A DNA stretch of 64,000 bases, from NCBI RefSeq assembly GCF_037975245.1, contig NC_092574.1, forward strand, positions 22,757,713-22,821,712, in the 5' to 3' direction. This DNA comes from Apostichopus japonicus (Eukaryota > Echinodermata > Holothuroidea > Aspidochirotida > Stichopodidae). Position numbers and translations under genes: made by a program. The notes beneath the pieces were generated by a model. It ran no database searches. It was not told the DNA's origin and was given only the letters and a program-made list of their open reading frames with translations. Positions 42,401 to 51,544 of the stretch are shown one piece after another; the first letter of the stretch is position 1; each line of letters starts with the position of its first letter.

Positions 42401-42599
42401 ATGGTTTGGCAGCTTGACTACTGCTCCTTCCTCCTTGATCTCCCGAGGGCCCAGGGGGGTGGCCGTGACCATGAAGACCGGCTACGGCTGTTGCTGGCCT
42501 GCCCTCATCCAACCCACCACCACCCTGGACATTAGACTGAAGTTTAGCTGTAGCAGAAGCTGGTCGAATTGGCCTACCAGGCCTCCTCACTGGTGCCAT
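9266..42599 (-). CDS. WD40-repeat protein of the WDR49/WDR64 family, complete gene (27 coding exons)
   Basis: Splicing 27 minus-strand exons, each with GT/AG borders and agreeing phases, gives 3,354 nt, i.e. 1,117 residues plus stop. Residues 1-81 are Pro/Gly/Ala-rich and probably disordered. About 121-212 resemble EF-hand pairs, including a D-S-S-S-D-G-E-I-G-W-D-Q loop with Gln where Glu is usual. About 243-950 hold some 14 WD blades (for example DKTIKVWDI, DGKLKIWN, DGEIIVWNL, DCTVRLW), enough for two seven-bladed propellers. The tail (950-1117) has WDIYNSATFLHPMVPYD, a Glu/Asp-rich run and a Lys-rich end. The KSFDY-TGG-D-IWNPYV and KPTG-L-GH signatures are those of WDR49/WDR64-type proteins, which are linked to cilia and sperm; an axonemal role is inferred. 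The only weak junction is exon 3 to exon 4. Introns contain many tandem arrays. Confidence 0.88.
9735..10215. repeat. Tandem repeat with a 196-bp period (two ~98-bp halves) in the last intron
   Basis: The phrase ACATGTGCATAATTTACATG recurs at 9739, 9935 and 10131, exactly 196 bp apart. Each period splits into two similar halves ending in CTTCCTGTATGAGTTTACT. The octamer ATTTGCAT occurs five times (about 9778, 9871, 9973, 10067, 10169). Confidence 0.9.
10904..11010 (-). CDS. WD40 gene exon 26
   Basis: Flanked by ATCACAG and GTGACT. Encodes 35 residues of the C-terminal tail (NDAPSQNGPSSGF onward) and ends with two bases of an Arg codon. Confidence 0.9.
11024..11110. repeat. Degenerate (TCAA)n microsatellite
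   Basis: A short run of AATCAATCAATCAATCAAT followed by degenerate ATCAATGA units in the intron between exons 25 and 26. Confidence 0.8.
11410..11454 (-). ncRNA. Hammerhead ribozyme motif (type I, minimal), copy A
   Basis: On the minus strand: CTGAAGA, stem II GATCC/GGATC with loop TGCTA, then GAAAC and GTC. Stem I arms are TTTAGCCT and AGACCAA, with one mismatch more than the 59.3-kb copy. Stem III would be the self-complementary ACGT, so folding needs a dimer or a second strand. Confidence 0.65.
11484..11528 (+). ncRNA. Hammerhead ribozyme motif (type I, minimal), copy B, opposite strand
   Basis: Same core as copy A (CTGAAGA, GATCC-TGCTA-GGATC, GAAAC, GTC) but on the plus strand about 30 bp away. 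Stem I is TTTAGACT with AGGCCAA, partly mismatched. It would be antisense in the WD40 pre-mRNA. Confidence 0.6.
11621..11853 (-). CDS. WD40 gene exon 25
   Basis: Encodes 77 residues after the last WD blade, with WDIYNSATFLHPMVPYD and then an acidic run of Glu and Asp, ending NGNKK at GTATTTG. The 3' splice site (TTTCAAAAG) has a weak pyrimidine tract but the phase fits exon 24. Confidence 0.9.
11995..12062 (+). mobile_element. LINE 3'-tail fragment
   Basis: Carries TGGCGTTATATAAATCC followed by CTTATTTTTATTATTATT, the same ending as the LINE fragment at 41.3 kb. No coding part is visible. Confidence 0.5.
12371..12459 (-). CDS. WD40 gene exon 24
   Basis: Flanked by TGTGTAG and GTAAGT. Encodes the last WD blade core (MITSSDDCTVRLWTTEGHY). 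Confidence 0.93.
13192..13231 (-). CDS. WD40 gene exon 23 (40 nt)
   Basis: A short exon between TCTCCCTTAG and GTATTC that encodes IGSWRAHVKTVT, the start of the last blade. Its 40-nt length is needed to keep the frame between exons 22 and 24. Confidence 0.88.
13726..13791 (-). CDS. WD40 gene exon 22
   Basis: Flanked by CTGCAG and GTAAGT. Encodes FVSVWDIES followed by a Glu/Pro-rich linker. Confidence 0.93.
14053..14131 (-). CDS. WD40 gene exon 21
   Basis: Flanked by ATTTATTTAG and GTAAGT. Encodes the blade core FISSLAISSDDTTLFVGDAL. Confidence 0.92.
14640..14775. repeat. Degenerate AT-rich tandem repeat (ATCAGATAAATCAATAC-like)
   Basis: Variants of ACATCAGATAAATCAAT recur about eight times between exons 20 and 21 with irregular spacing. 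Confidence 0.7.
14880..15031 (-). CDS. WD40 gene exon 20
   Basis: Flanked by TTTCACAG and GTGAGT. Encodes an acidic start (DEDNSVGK) and a blade with LIASGPKGCIHFWKV. The alternative GT two bases earlier would break the frame with exon 21. Confidence 0.92.
15569..15731 (-). CDS. WD40 gene exon 19
   Basis: Flanked by TTTACAG and GTAAGT. A complete blade (GHKEDILCVTS to DGEIIVWNL), then an acidic linker (DVREDE). Confidence 0.95.
16807..16967 (-). CDS. WD40 gene exon 18
   Basis: Flanked by GGTGACAG and GTAAGT. Encodes the blade YIISVGWDRHINIFSDSGEN and a loop ending PRWPDDV. Confidence 0.95.
18093..18279 (-). CDS. WD40 gene exon 17
   Basis: Flanked by ATAATTAG and GTAAGA. Encodes VVKLWDYETG finishing one blade and a full second one with RLITGGRDGKLKIWNY. 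Confidence 0.95.
18466..18568 (-). CDS. WD40 gene exon 16
   Basis: Flanked by ATCCTCAG and GTGAGT. Encodes HNEAVRVARYNPAFKHIISA, a blade start. The 15-bp array begins only about 60 bp upstream of its 3' splice site. Confidence 0.95.
18631..19815. repeat. 15-bp minisatellite, about 79 copies
   Basis: The array repeats GCTACAGTCAGTWAW in three main forms ending GTTAA, GTAAA or GTAAT, plus rare variants. The forms often follow a three-unit (45-bp) order. It fills most of the intron between exons 15 and 16 near the exon 16 side. On the transcribed minus strand each unit reads TWACTGACTGTAGC, which contains a branch-point-like CTGAC and an AG. Confidence 0.97.
20408..20468 (+). mobile_element. 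LINE 3'-tail fragment
   Basis: Contains AATGCGCTATATAAATAAG followed by TATTATTATTA, the same type of ending as the LINE remnant at 41.3 kb. Confidence 0.5.
20826..20977 (-). CDS. WD40 gene exon 15
   Basis: Flanked by TCTGCCAG and GTAAGT. Begins VWDIKDQVCMLTVRP, completing the blade of exon 14, and continues into MSKVFVIATDLMAMI. Confidence 0.95.
22010..22115 (-). CDS. WD40 gene exon 14
   Basis: Flanked by TTCCAG and GTATTA. Encodes KPTGMLRGHNAPIFAL and SLSQDKTIK, the family signature after IWNPYV. Confidence 0.95.
22116..24526 (-). other. Intron 13 of the WD40 gene (2.4 kb)
   Basis: No exon or clear repeat family seen. At 22655-22675 a TGGGTTCAAGCC resembles a tRNA B box, but no A box precedes it. 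Confidence 0.6.
24527..24785 (-). CDS. WD40 gene exon 13
   Basis: The longest coding exon (259 nt), flanked by ACATTCAG and GTAGGT. Encodes a helical basic segment (AERKLKITQQNYAVARQRLA) and the diagnostic blade GVKSFDYSKEKNMIVTGG to IWNPYVP. Confidence 0.96.
25756..25943 (-). CDS. WD40 gene exon 12
   Basis: Flanked by ACTTGCAG and GTAAGT. Encodes LRWKVHDDWVADLRYYDEI and SCSNHENTALVI, a blade form typical of WDR64/WDR49 proteins. Confidence 0.95.
27045..27137 (-). CDS. WD40 gene exon 11
   Basis: Flanked by TGTTTCAG and GTGAGG. Encodes STAYDECLLVYGDSQGCINI, a blade. Confidence 0.94.
27411..28160. repeat. Degenerate minisatellite of (A)GGTAGGTA(AG)AT units with ~130-bp higher-order period
   Basis: Short units such as AGGTAGGTAAGATAAAG are grouped into blocks marked by AAGAATTACATAAGA at about 27450, 27580, 27702, 27840, 27978 and 28053. 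It lies between exons 10 and 11. On the transcribed strand it is pyrimidine-rich (TTACCTACC). Confidence 0.9.
28640..28732 (-). CDS. WD40 gene exon 10
   Basis: Flanked by TACATACAG and GTAAGT. Encodes DREIQFYELSTYEPYCQ and the start of the next blade, ending in two bases completed by exon 11 to Cys. Its first ~29 bases and its 3' splice site belong to the unit of the adjacent 75-bp array, so which copy of the acceptor is used is not fixed by sequence alone; the proximal copy gives the protein described here. Confidence 0.9.
28710..29935. repeat. 75-bp minisatellite containing a splice acceptor and exon 10 sequence (about 16 units)
   Basis: The phrase CATAGAATTGGATCTCT occurs 17 times at 73-75 bp spacing. 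On the minus strand each unit reads pyrimidine-rich lead, TACATACAG (or TGCAG), then GGACMGAGAGATCCAATTCT, which is the exon 10 start. Most units are exactly 75 bp; a few have single-base deletions (about 29130, 29205, 29665, 29740). A detached unit fragment follows at 30040-30071. Confidence 0.97.
29936..29966. repeat. (CATA)n microsatellite
   Basis: ACATACATACATACATACAC directly abuts and interrupts the last unit of the 75-bp array. Confidence 0.85.
30817..30905 (-). CDS. WD40 gene exon 9
   Basis: Flanked by ATCTTCCAG and GTCAGT. Encodes AEQNATRQKPKWVTDLVLMP and ends with GG, which needs exon 10's first G. Confidence 0.93.
30961..31315. repeat. C-rich minisatellite, alternating ~35- and ~30-bp units
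   Basis: ACTACCTAGCCAACCCCCTC and ACTACCTAGCAACCCCCTCT alternate about ten times. The transcribed minus strand is G-rich, with several GGGG and GGG runs close together. Confidence 0.92.
31833..32440 (+). repeat. Dispersed repeat family 1 (diverged copy)
   Basis: Starts GGTCCAGGCCTCGAAATTC and includes GTGCCAGAGGATTT and TTTGCCAGTAGA. The same order of blocks occurs at 56283-56625. A piece resembling repeat family 2 (32205-32310) seems embedded in it. Origin unknown. Confidence 0.65.
32476..32535 (-). CDS. WD40 gene exon 8
   Basis: Flanked by TTTTTAG and GTGAGT. Encodes DGTVAFWSGGMELKRYKSLM, finishing the first blade. Confidence 0.94.
33672..33842 (-). CDS. WD40 gene exon 7
   Basis: Flanked by TTTGACAG and GTGAGT. 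Finishes the EF-hand-like loop (DQF), then a Glu-rich helix (EYEEKEEAYLRMK) and the start of the first WD blade. Confidence 0.95.
34436..34501 (-). CDS. WD40 gene exon 6 (EF-hand loop)
   Basis: Flanked by CATTTTAG and GTAAGT. Encodes DEEITELFMKIDSSSDGEIG, a helix plus calcium-loop pattern with Asp at positions 1 and 5 and Gly at 6; position 12 (in exon 7) is Gln, so calcium binding is doubtful. Confidence 0.94.
35523..35606 (-). CDS. WD40 gene exon 5
   Basis: Flanked by CATGACAG and GTACTG. Encodes KDAMMTLDLEEFKRVLRN, a second EF-hand-like half. Confidence 0.93.
36126..36161 (-). CDS. WD40 gene exon 4 (36 nt, acceptor uncertain)
   Basis: The donor (TCCAAG|GTACAA) is clear. The only upstream AG that keeps exon 3 and exon 4 in frame is GGAAAG, giving EKFLIEHDANSK. 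The better-looking acceptor ATTAGTAAG a little upstream would put a stop or a frame change in the message. Either the weak AG is used or exon 3 has another end. Confidence 0.6.
36262..36315 (-). CDS. WD40 gene exon 3
   Basis: Flanked by CATTACAG and GTAAAA. Encodes IEEKINLEHLFKLKKSFQ, a helix leading into the EF-hand-like region. Confidence 0.88.
36532..36795. repeat. Two tandem copies of a ~133-bp unit
   Basis: CAACCCACCTCATAC at 36532 recurs at 36665, followed in both by TAATGCCATGTAGCCATG and ATGATAACAAAGT. Few differences, so the duplication is recent relative to other repeats here. Confidence 0.9.
38536..38652 (-). CDS. WD40 gene exon 2
   Basis: Flanked by ATTGCAG and GTACTT, phase 0 at both ends. 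Encodes 39 residues (TTAQRRLTLGAVDGVAEK, then GRARITLQSSPTVK), basic and without a known fold. Confidence 0.9.
38653..42356 (-). other. Intron 1 of the WD40 coding region (3.7 kb)
   Basis: No exon seen. It contains the LINE fragment at 41114-41359 and poly-G/poly-C runs near 40000, 40140 and 42040. Confidence 0.65.
41114..41359 (+). mobile_element. 5'-truncated non-LTR retrotransposon (CR1/L2-like), C-terminal end of reverse transcriptase
   Basis: The plus strand encodes the usual ORF2 ending of this LINE group, with GYRSFEYSGFYLWNKLP, a stretch with DHIRTCSKLSTFKSLLK, then THLF and a TAA stop at 41270. An 85-bp tail with TTTGGCGCTATATAAG and TTATTATTATCATTATTA follows. Only the last ~52 codons remain, so it is inactive. 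Confidence 0.8.
42357..42599 (-). CDS. WD40 gene exon 1 of the coding region (start codon)
   Basis: The ATG sits one base after a 3' splice site (TTTTGACAG|G), so a noncoding exon must lie upstream. 81 codons: MAPVRRPGRPIRPASA, then Gly-, Pro- and His-rich sequence, ending TEDEFFK at GTATAG. Local GC is much higher than in the flanking introns. Confidence 0.88.
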
Positions 42600-43289
42600 C
42601 CTGTCAAAAGAGATAAATTTACTACAATACTTTTTATGCTTACAAATTTGCGAATGTCTCAGTTAGCAGACTTTTTAATATTCAAATCTAATTGCTAGAC
42701 TGATACAGTTCAGTGGTAGGCCTATGATCCAACTGAAGGAGAGTTTTACTGGCCCAAAGCTAGTGATCTATTCACCAAACCTACACTATTCTGCTATGTA
42801 CAGAGTGCAAATAATTGATCATTCTTTGCTAATTTGATACATACTTTGAGACGACCAAATTTGATGTTGAGCCAACCCAAAATGTAAAGATCAGGAAAAA
42901 TCCTTATAAACATTGCCATGGGTACCGTACCATACATTCTTTCACATAAAGTCACTTCACAGGTAACACACAAGATAAGAATGTATCAGTAACACATTAA
43001 ACCACACTATTGAACGACATACAATGATCATTCTAGCCAGTGTAGAGTAGATTCAACCAACAATCCAATTCCCAATATTCTATACCCTACCAAATACATT
43101 CACCTTGTTGGATAACCAACTTGCTGGATGGACATATTTAAAGGTAAGGTTAACCACCTGGATGACATACAACATGTTTGCTATAAGGATCAAAACAATA
43201 ATTAGTGCTAATTTTGGGAAGTCTAGAACAAAAAATGTTGGAAATTCATGGCCCTTGGTGATTAGTTTAGTTTAGAAGAATAAAGGGAT

Positions 43290-43395
43290 CAGGAGGTACC
43301 CTCAAGTCCCCATCAAAGACCCTATGAATAGTAGAAGAAAAAAAACTGAAGACACAAACACTCAGAGCCGATTACAATGCTTAAAGCGCTTAAGG
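43290..43395 (-). repeat. Dispersed repeat family 2, inverted copy
   Basis: The reverse complement (TTTGTGTCTTCAG, then GGTCTTTGATGGGGACTTGA) matches 32205-32310. Both copies are fragments without coding capacity. Confidence 0.6.
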
Positions 43396-44755
43396 TGATT
43401 AATACACTATAGCCTATAGATACACAATTTTTAGTAGCAAAACATACTATCCAAGAAATGATGTTGTTGATGGCAGTCCAAATCTCTGGTGCAATTGTCA
43501 TATTCTTTATCTAAATTAATCATGAACAATAAAGATTTGAAATATATTTCTTTAAAACTGTGCCTAAGAAAATATGGCTAGCCTAGGCAAGGGCCTACTG
43601 TACTGTAGGCTAGCAGTATTTACAAGATGACAAGGAGGAAGTGGTCTCTGTTTTGTCCACAGATAACTAATAGGCCAATTCTTAGACAACATCAAATCAT
43701 TATTGCAATTTGTTGCTGTCATGATTTATTTCAGTAATGTCATTAGTTCTGTGCTGTCTGATTTTTAGCTCTTTAGCCTAAGTACTATTCAGAGAAACAG
43801 CTAATTATGCTGTGATCGCTTACAACAACAAATGTGAAGTTCATTCATGGCTCACAGACAAAGCCAACCAAGATCACTGAATAGTTTGATAGCCTGAAAT
43901 TCACATGAAAAGTATCACATTGCACTAAGTGATGAAATATGAGACTTCCACTTTGTAGTTGCTTTTTTGACATTGGAATTTTATCTTAAAGGCAATGAAG
44001 ACTCGCCCCAAACCGTGTGCCTTTCCGTTGCTTGCAAGTGTTTTTCTTGTCACTACAAATTGCAGACAGTAATGAAACGTGATACCTTGTTATCTTTTAT
44101 CTGGATCTGAGATGTCCATTGCTGCTATGTACACTGTGTTGTGGGTATTGACCGTGGCTGCATGTATTGACTGTACACTAGTGTCTAATTACCGACGGTA
44201 GCAAGCTGAGTGTGTATTTTCTGGGATTGATGGTGGTGTCTAACACTTCTGTTACACCTCATTCGAAACTAGGTCAGATTACCGGCATCAGACGTTTGTT
44301 TGTACACAAGTCTTCACTCCCTTTAAACAAAATACTTGTTTCTGGATGAGGCATGTTAAACTTGGGCATATCCTGGAACATAAAACCATGATAACACTAA
44401 AAAGATCCTCAAGTGCCAACCTCCTTGTAAACATACAGTGTGGGCTAGGCCTATAGCTAGGTACTGACCAAGTTATGTCTATGTGAATTGTGTAGAAGGG
44501 GAATCAAGATCATGTCCCAAGATATCCTGGAATAAAATATGGTCATCCTAGTCCATGCCTAACCAGGGGTTCACACGAACTATTGTTAGTACAATGATGA
44601 AACATCTTGCCCACGAGTCCATGGCCAGATCTCCAATTCCAATAACGGCATGCGGCCTTGGCGTAAGTTATGCCTAGCCTATACTGTGTGCATCAGTTAG
44701 AAACTTAATTGCTCAAGATTATCATTAAGCCTAACGTTAGGTTAGTTAGTCTTAC

Positions 44756-44990
44756 CTTCAGTTAATATGCTTTTATTTGTCCTTCGGTCATATGAGATTT
44801 GTTCATAGGGCGTTACGTTAAATAGAGTTTATATTGATACCACAGATTTGTAACAACGTCGTTTTCTACTCGGTACAAAATTATCCAAGTTAGTGCAGTG
44901 GTAGTATACGATAGATCTGAGCATGGAAAATCACGGAATCCTAAATTGATCTTGTGTTCATATTGACCAAGGACACAGTTTCCATTTTGA
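44756..44990 (-). other. Candidate 5' noncoding exon of the WD40 gene
   Basis: A good 5' splice site (CTGAAG|GTAAGAC) lies at 44754-44756 on the minus strand, the right place to feed the acceptor just before the start codon. The right boundary (transcription start) is not visible; the end given is a guess. Confidence 0.35.
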
Positions 44991-45190
44991 CTTCTCAAAC
45001 AGGTTATGCGAACTAGTTTTCACTTCCCTTGCCACATATATCCTAGTGTTTTGAAATGTTTTCTTCTTTCATCTTGGTTTGTACTCATCAGGAACCCTTT
45101 GGGTCACGTATAGGTACGATCCCACAGTAAACAGTGGTAATATCCGTGATTTTTGTCAGCACAATCAATTATAATAACAATCAGCGTCTG

Positions 45191-45204
45191 GTTGTCATGG
45201 TGAT
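45191..45204. promoter_or_regulatory. Possible RFX X-box
   Basis: GTTGTCATGGTGAT resembles the X-box palindrome RYYNYY-N-RRNRAC: the left half (GTTGTC) is perfect and the right half has two mismatches. It lies about 440 bp upstream of the candidate first-exon donor. RFX sites are common in promoters of ciliary genes. Confidence 0.3.
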
Positions 45205-48200
45205 GTTTGCACTGACTTGTACATGTCGGGCAGTAACACATGTACAGTGAGTGATTTCCGTTCGCATGCATAATGTACCTTACATCTGCTTAGTACAGTG
45301 TAAAAGGACAACATGCTGCGAACGTGCATCGATTTATTTTCTTTTGCTGGTGTTAACGAATATTTTTCATTATTAGAAATTATAGGTACAAACGTGCTCA
45401 ACATAAAAGTGTTGCAAGAAGCAATTTTTATGTAGATATGATGAGAAGGTAGCAAAACTCATTTATGAAGCATGCTGTGTGATATTTAGCAAATTGTGTT
45501 CTGCGCAACAAATGCACGTAGGCATAAACGTCACCTAGGTTTTATTTCGACATGTTTCCCGTCTTTGCTGTTTATGATGCCCCCCCCCCCCACTCTCCCT
45601 GAAATGAAGTGACGCGGTCACAAGAAAAAAATTGATAATTAGTTATATATACTGCATTATAGAAATCTTCACAAGGGGGGGGGGGGGGGTTGTGGAGTCG
45701 GCAATCAGAGCATCATCTACAGCAGGTTTCTAGACATGTGGCTTGCATGGGAATTTATTGGAATTTTTAGGGTTTGAGCATGTGGAATAAATAGTTGACC
45801 TGCAGTGCATACATGGGGGATTCCTTGGTGGATTTGACAACGGTGGGTGAGGGTTAACAACTGTGCATCATGAGGTTGTGGAGGGGGGGGTGGGGATTTC
45901 ATGAGAATGCAATATATGTGATAGGAGATGCAGCATACAGACTTTAAGGTGGGAGAGAGGACACAGATGAGGTTAAAATTCGTATTTTTCACATCTCACA
46001 GGAAGTCTTTTCACTTTTCTACTGTAGGACTTGTTAACAGATTTCACGTGGTGGACATGCCTGTGAACCAAATACATTAATGAAGGCTTTCTTGATCTAT
46101 TGTGTTACTCAGCTTCTTCAGCAATGGTGTTAATTCAAAGATATGACAATGATATTCACAGATATGCTTACACTTTCTAGAGAAAGGGGAAGGGGATGGC
46201 ACCAGGGGTATTGGTAAATATTTAACTTTCCTAAAATAATTTCCATGAGCCAATTACTTCCTATTGTTTGTTTTTAGTTCTCTATGCTTTGTAAATTTTC
46301 TTTTCGTTTAACTCAGGTAAATCCTAAGGTAGTTATATAATAAGTTATTGGTTTGGAGCATTCAACATTTTAAAACACAGAAACGTGACAAAATGAATGG
46401 ACACAAAAATAAGGTAATTAATTTTTGTTTGTTTTGTCTTTATTTTTTTTTTAAGTGAAATGTTAATCAATAGTGTAACAAGTAACATTTATTTGTTCAC
46501 TTGGTTCCAGGCAATTCAAACATTTAATAATAACATAACAACAACAGTTAATTCATACACAAAACACAAAGGACTTAACAATGATAATGTAACATCAACT
46601 TTAATGTTTGGTGTGTCCTGTCACAAGTTACTAAATATAAACTGTACTTGGGAAAAAGGAAAGAAAAAAGAAATAAACGTCACAGCCAATCTGATCACTT
46701 TGAAACTGATATTTATCTTGAAATCTTTCCTATTTCTCTTTGTAAAGTAGGAAGAAATACAACAAAACCATGAGAGAAAATTCAACCAAGCTCCACCGTC
46801 TTTAATATAACATAGTCCAACCTGCAAAATAGGCTGTCATTCCTGCAGCACTTACTTCTAACCAGTTATGCCACTATTCCAAATGATCACAGCTAATATA
46901 AACCACGTGTTTGTGATAAGCAATCTGTCAAAACCTACAATTCTTTTTAACCTCAAGAATATTCAACTCTTTTAAAGCATGACTGGAGGTGGCTAATAAA
47001 CAAAACACCACAGAGAGAAAGCTTCTTAAATTGACTAAAAACCTTTCCCCCACCCCCATGACTAGAATGAAAAACACCAACAACATTAAAAGAGACATTT
47101 AGTAGGGTGCATTGCTTAATAGGATATTCTAAACCCTGTTTGCTAGATGAGACAACCAAAGTAACATACAAACCTAAAAAAAATTTCAAGGTTAGAGATG
47201 TAAAGTGAAAAACACCAAATTTTAAGATATTAACCATTTTTTAATCATAGATTAAGAATCAATCGTTAAAGAATCCCAAGAGATTAAGAATTAATCTACC
47301 TACAAGATGCAAATGAAACTTGAAATCACCCATACTTCATAGTGTAACTTAGGTGCTTTGTTAACAAAGGCATAATCATGATGAACACAGCTAGTGAAAC
47401 AGGGACATTATACTCTTCTCATGGGTTTTTGTCATTATTTACATTATGCAAATAATTCACAGGTAACTGATAACAATGTTCTTTGCCATTTCAAGATCCT
47501 GTAATTTCAACCGACTTGGAGCATTAAGCACCAAATATGGAAACTTCAGGCATACTTGGTTCATCATCATGGGGAACATAAAATATATCATGCGACATAT
47601 CATGTGTAATATCTCCGTGGTTACAAATCCCAACAAAGCCTTGTCACATTACAAAATAGAATATTTGAAGTCAATTTTGGTGTATGCCATAGTTTGTATT
47701 CATGACTACTCATTCGGGTAAACACTTGTGCAAATTCAGTGTTTTATATCAACTGTTTATTGTTGGGTACATACATATCACTGGGTCAACGAAGTTATAA
47801 AGAGTTAAGTAAGTGTACCATGTATGTATATCTGTATGTTTTACATTGCATAATTCAACAAAGAAAATGCAGGACATGCTAATATAACAACACAAAACAA
47901 AATCAAAAGAACAAAAAAGAAAATAAATGTGTTTACCCTATGAGTTTTCTTCTTATTTAGTGGCTTTATGAAAGTTTATCCAACAGTGAGTATTCCCATA
48001 AGTAATAACAGTGGCATATTCCTGATACTCTTATAGTACTGTTCCTTTCTTTCTGACTCTCTCTCAGTGAACGCAACAGCAGACCTTACAATTTCTTTGC
48101 AGGTTAGGGAAGAAAAATAAAAAACGCTTTTGTCTTTGTGAATCGACACTGACAGATAAATAAATAGGCTCAACTGGATTTTTGGTAGATTTTTTGAAAA

Positions 48201-50599
48201 CTACCTGGAAAGTACTCAAACATTGATAAGGATTAGATACAAGCAGCAGAAAGCAGAGTGAGTAAGAAAAATTCCTCTCTGAGTTTGCATCGCTGTCCGT
48301 CGAGATGAAAAATGGTAATTTTAAGGACCACGACTACTTACGAAAAGGATCAATTAAACAGAATAAAGCAAACCGTTTAGCACAAAAATGTACAGCGGAT
48401 ATCTTACAAAACTGTACAGCCAATATCTAACAGAAACTTGATGAGATTAAAGACAGAGGACAGACTGTACACACTAATTACATATAGAACATAGACAGTT
48501 ACCACAAATGGCATCTGTAGACATAAATTTGGTATTTTCTGTGTCAAAGCTATTTGAAAAAATAAGAGATAAGTTCAGAGGTTACTTATGTTTAGCCTGT
48601 GAGAGAGGCAAATAGTCTTTAGTATGTTGTTCAAAATTTGCATACAATTAAAATATGCCAAACACATTTTTGTACCGAAAAGGAACTTGAAAACAAGAGG
48701 ATGTGATGTCATACATGCACACTGAAACCAAAAATTGTTTTTAACATCTATCTTCAAAGTAAAAAATTTCAGCCAAAATTTGAAGTTGTGCATCTATAAC
48801 ATCATATTTTAAATCCATTCAAATTAATTTTTGATTATTTAAGGACAAGAGTACAGAAGAATGGGTGTTCCATTTTTTTCCCCCATTTCAACACTATATT
48901 GCATTATTAACATGAAAATGGAACCTGTAAGAAAATCAAATAAAACCATGACCGAACTGATTCATAATTCTTCAAATTAATTGCTGTGATATTTACAAAC
49001 ACACACACCAAAAAAAATTACAAACTAAAGAATAAGGATTGATAAATCATTAAAGGCAAACATAAATATCAAGAGAAAATGGCAAATTTCAAAACCACTC
49101 CAAACTCATTTCATAGGCTGGCATCAACTGAACGTACTGACACAAAATCTTTGATATTCACCTCAATATAATATGAAAAGTTGCAACTTAAATTAAATCC
49201 CCAATTGTGCATATAATCATACAAAAATAATCAATACGTGTAAAATATCACCACAATGCCTTGGTGCACCTAATTTCCCCACAGTACAACTAATCAAAAC
49301 ACAACCCCCCCCCCTCCCCACAAAACAGTTGCTATGAGATATGGAAAGATGAAAGAAGTGAATTTGTCAAATATGATCATAATAATGATAATAATAATCA
49401 TAATAGTAATAATAATAATGATAATGACGAGTAAACGTAGCTGCCTAGAATTAGTATCTTCTATATAAATTATATCAATCCTGGTATAAATGTTACAGTT
49501 ATTAGCGTAGAAGAGTATTCAAACAATAGTTGCATTTTATTTTCAAAATTTACAAATCTCTTTCTCCAAAAAATGGTGCAATTTGGGTTAGGTTTAATAA
49601 AATATAATACCACCCAGATTCTAAGATGCAAAGTAGGTTAAGCTTTAAGTAAAGAAGGTGTACCATTACTTGACAAATTGTTGTTGTTAATAGTTACAGA
49701 TTTCACTTAAAGAGTTCAAAAGCATGTTTTTTTTTAGAATATGTCATATGTCCTGAATAATGTAAATAATGAGACACCTTGATCTAAAGTGTAGTTGTGA
49801 TCTTAGACGCAAGAACAACTGCTTTAAAGCACAAGAGAACAACTGCAAAGTTTTTCTACCCGAGTGGAAGCAATAAAAATTGCTATCTTGCTATTCATAT
49901 GGAACACATCCTAAACATTAAAGACAATCCGAACATGGTATTCTTTGACCAACCAAAAATGTATTTTAACTAACCAAGAGATGTAGAATTTGTGAAAATG
50001 TTGCATAATCATGTTTGCTTTGATAGTACAAAGAATAGAGCACGGACGTAATACGATCTACGTCATCAAGTTAAAGTAGCGAAGTCATTGAGGACACAGA
50101 AACCAACTCCTGGTTTTTTAAAGGTCATAAGAGTTGGCAATTAATATTGCTAGAAGGTCAAGTAATAATGGCTTCTCATGAACAAACTTTTACAAGCATT
50201 TTACTGACACTCCTCTAAGTATTTTCTCCTCACTGAAATATTTAATTGGCTTACTGAACACTCATTAATATCTGTGACTAATCAAAGAACTTTTGCAAAA
50301 CATTTTTGATGATGAAAGTATGATAAAATTTGAAGCCAATACTGATGACCTTCAATATGCAATGTATAAACTGACCAACTAACCCAGCCCCATACACACA
50401 CACACTTTTCTTCTAAGGGGACGTTCTGATTTTCCCTTGTTTGCAATCAAACATATCTAAGCAATGTATCACCAAGACCATCAGAATTTATTCTTTACTT
50501 TTTAATTTTCCTTAATTGAGAGGATATTTACAAAAATTGTCCTGTAACTAGTAAATTGTCAACTCACTCTATTTTTCAAATGAGACTTAGGTATTCCAT

Positions 50600-50715
50600 A
50601 TTATTTATATTTACATATATATATACACATATATATGTATATATATATATACATACATACTATATATATACATACGTATATATATACATACGTATATATA
50701 TACATATATATGCCA
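50600..50715. repeat. (TA)n/(CATA)n microsatellite
   Basis: Alternating ATATAT, CATACATAC and CATACGTATATATA blocks of about 115 bp, rich in purine-pyrimidine alternation and self-complementary. Confidence 0.9.
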
Positions 50716-51544
50716 ATAAATATAGATTTTACAAATAAAGAATTTTGCTTGAGTTTGTCTATCACTCAGAACTGCCAATCAGACGATTTGATTAATAAAG
50801 CAATTCTTTGACAAGCTGTCCAATGTTTACAAGAAATTAAAAAGTTTGTCACATTTTATGTGAAGTATTCTGCCACAGCAAACTTTCATCTGTGTTCAAT
50901 CAACATTGGAATCAGTCATAAATAGTTTTGAAAGATTAAACAGACGCTTCGATGACAGGATAGTTTGATAAACCTTGATTAACATGATCGAAAGATATTT
51001 GAAGAAGACGTGTACAAATGCTCTCTTACTTATTTAAGGTGCAAGAAATGCTTTGTTTAAGAATGGAGTAAACATTTACAAACAAATTCCCAACTTTTCA
51101 ATAACAACCTCATTAACAAAAAGCATCTACCCAAAATTGAAGGAGTAATGAAGAAACCGGACAAGAGTTTTCCCAGTATTTCAAATGTTCAATCGTGTGA
51201 AAGCACTTCATATGCTCAATGATTTATCTTAAAGCAGCAAGTTTAGCAAACCTTCAGGATAATATTCCCAACAATATTGCGACTGATCAAAGGAAGACAA
51301 TGTCTTTGATATTATTTTAACCATATGAATATTAATAGGCGAGTAAAATGTCTTTTCAAACAGGGAATAACTTGTTAACAAACTACTCATTCACTGCTAA
51401 AGATATGTTTAGCCCCTTTGCTTTCATCTTACTGCCCTTTGTTCCGTCAAATTTTACTCTATTCATTGTTTTAAGGTTCAAATCAGTTGTCCATCCATCT
51501 GTCTCTAGTTGTTAAATAAGTTCTCAATCTGTTTTTTGTTTCAG

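Noticed and set aside
42414-42698. 94-codon plus-strand ORF
   Set aside because: Antisense shadow of the GC-rich first coding exon of the WD40 gene.
50556-50738. 60-codon Tyr/Ile-rich ORF
   Set aside because: A translation of the TA/CA microsatellite.
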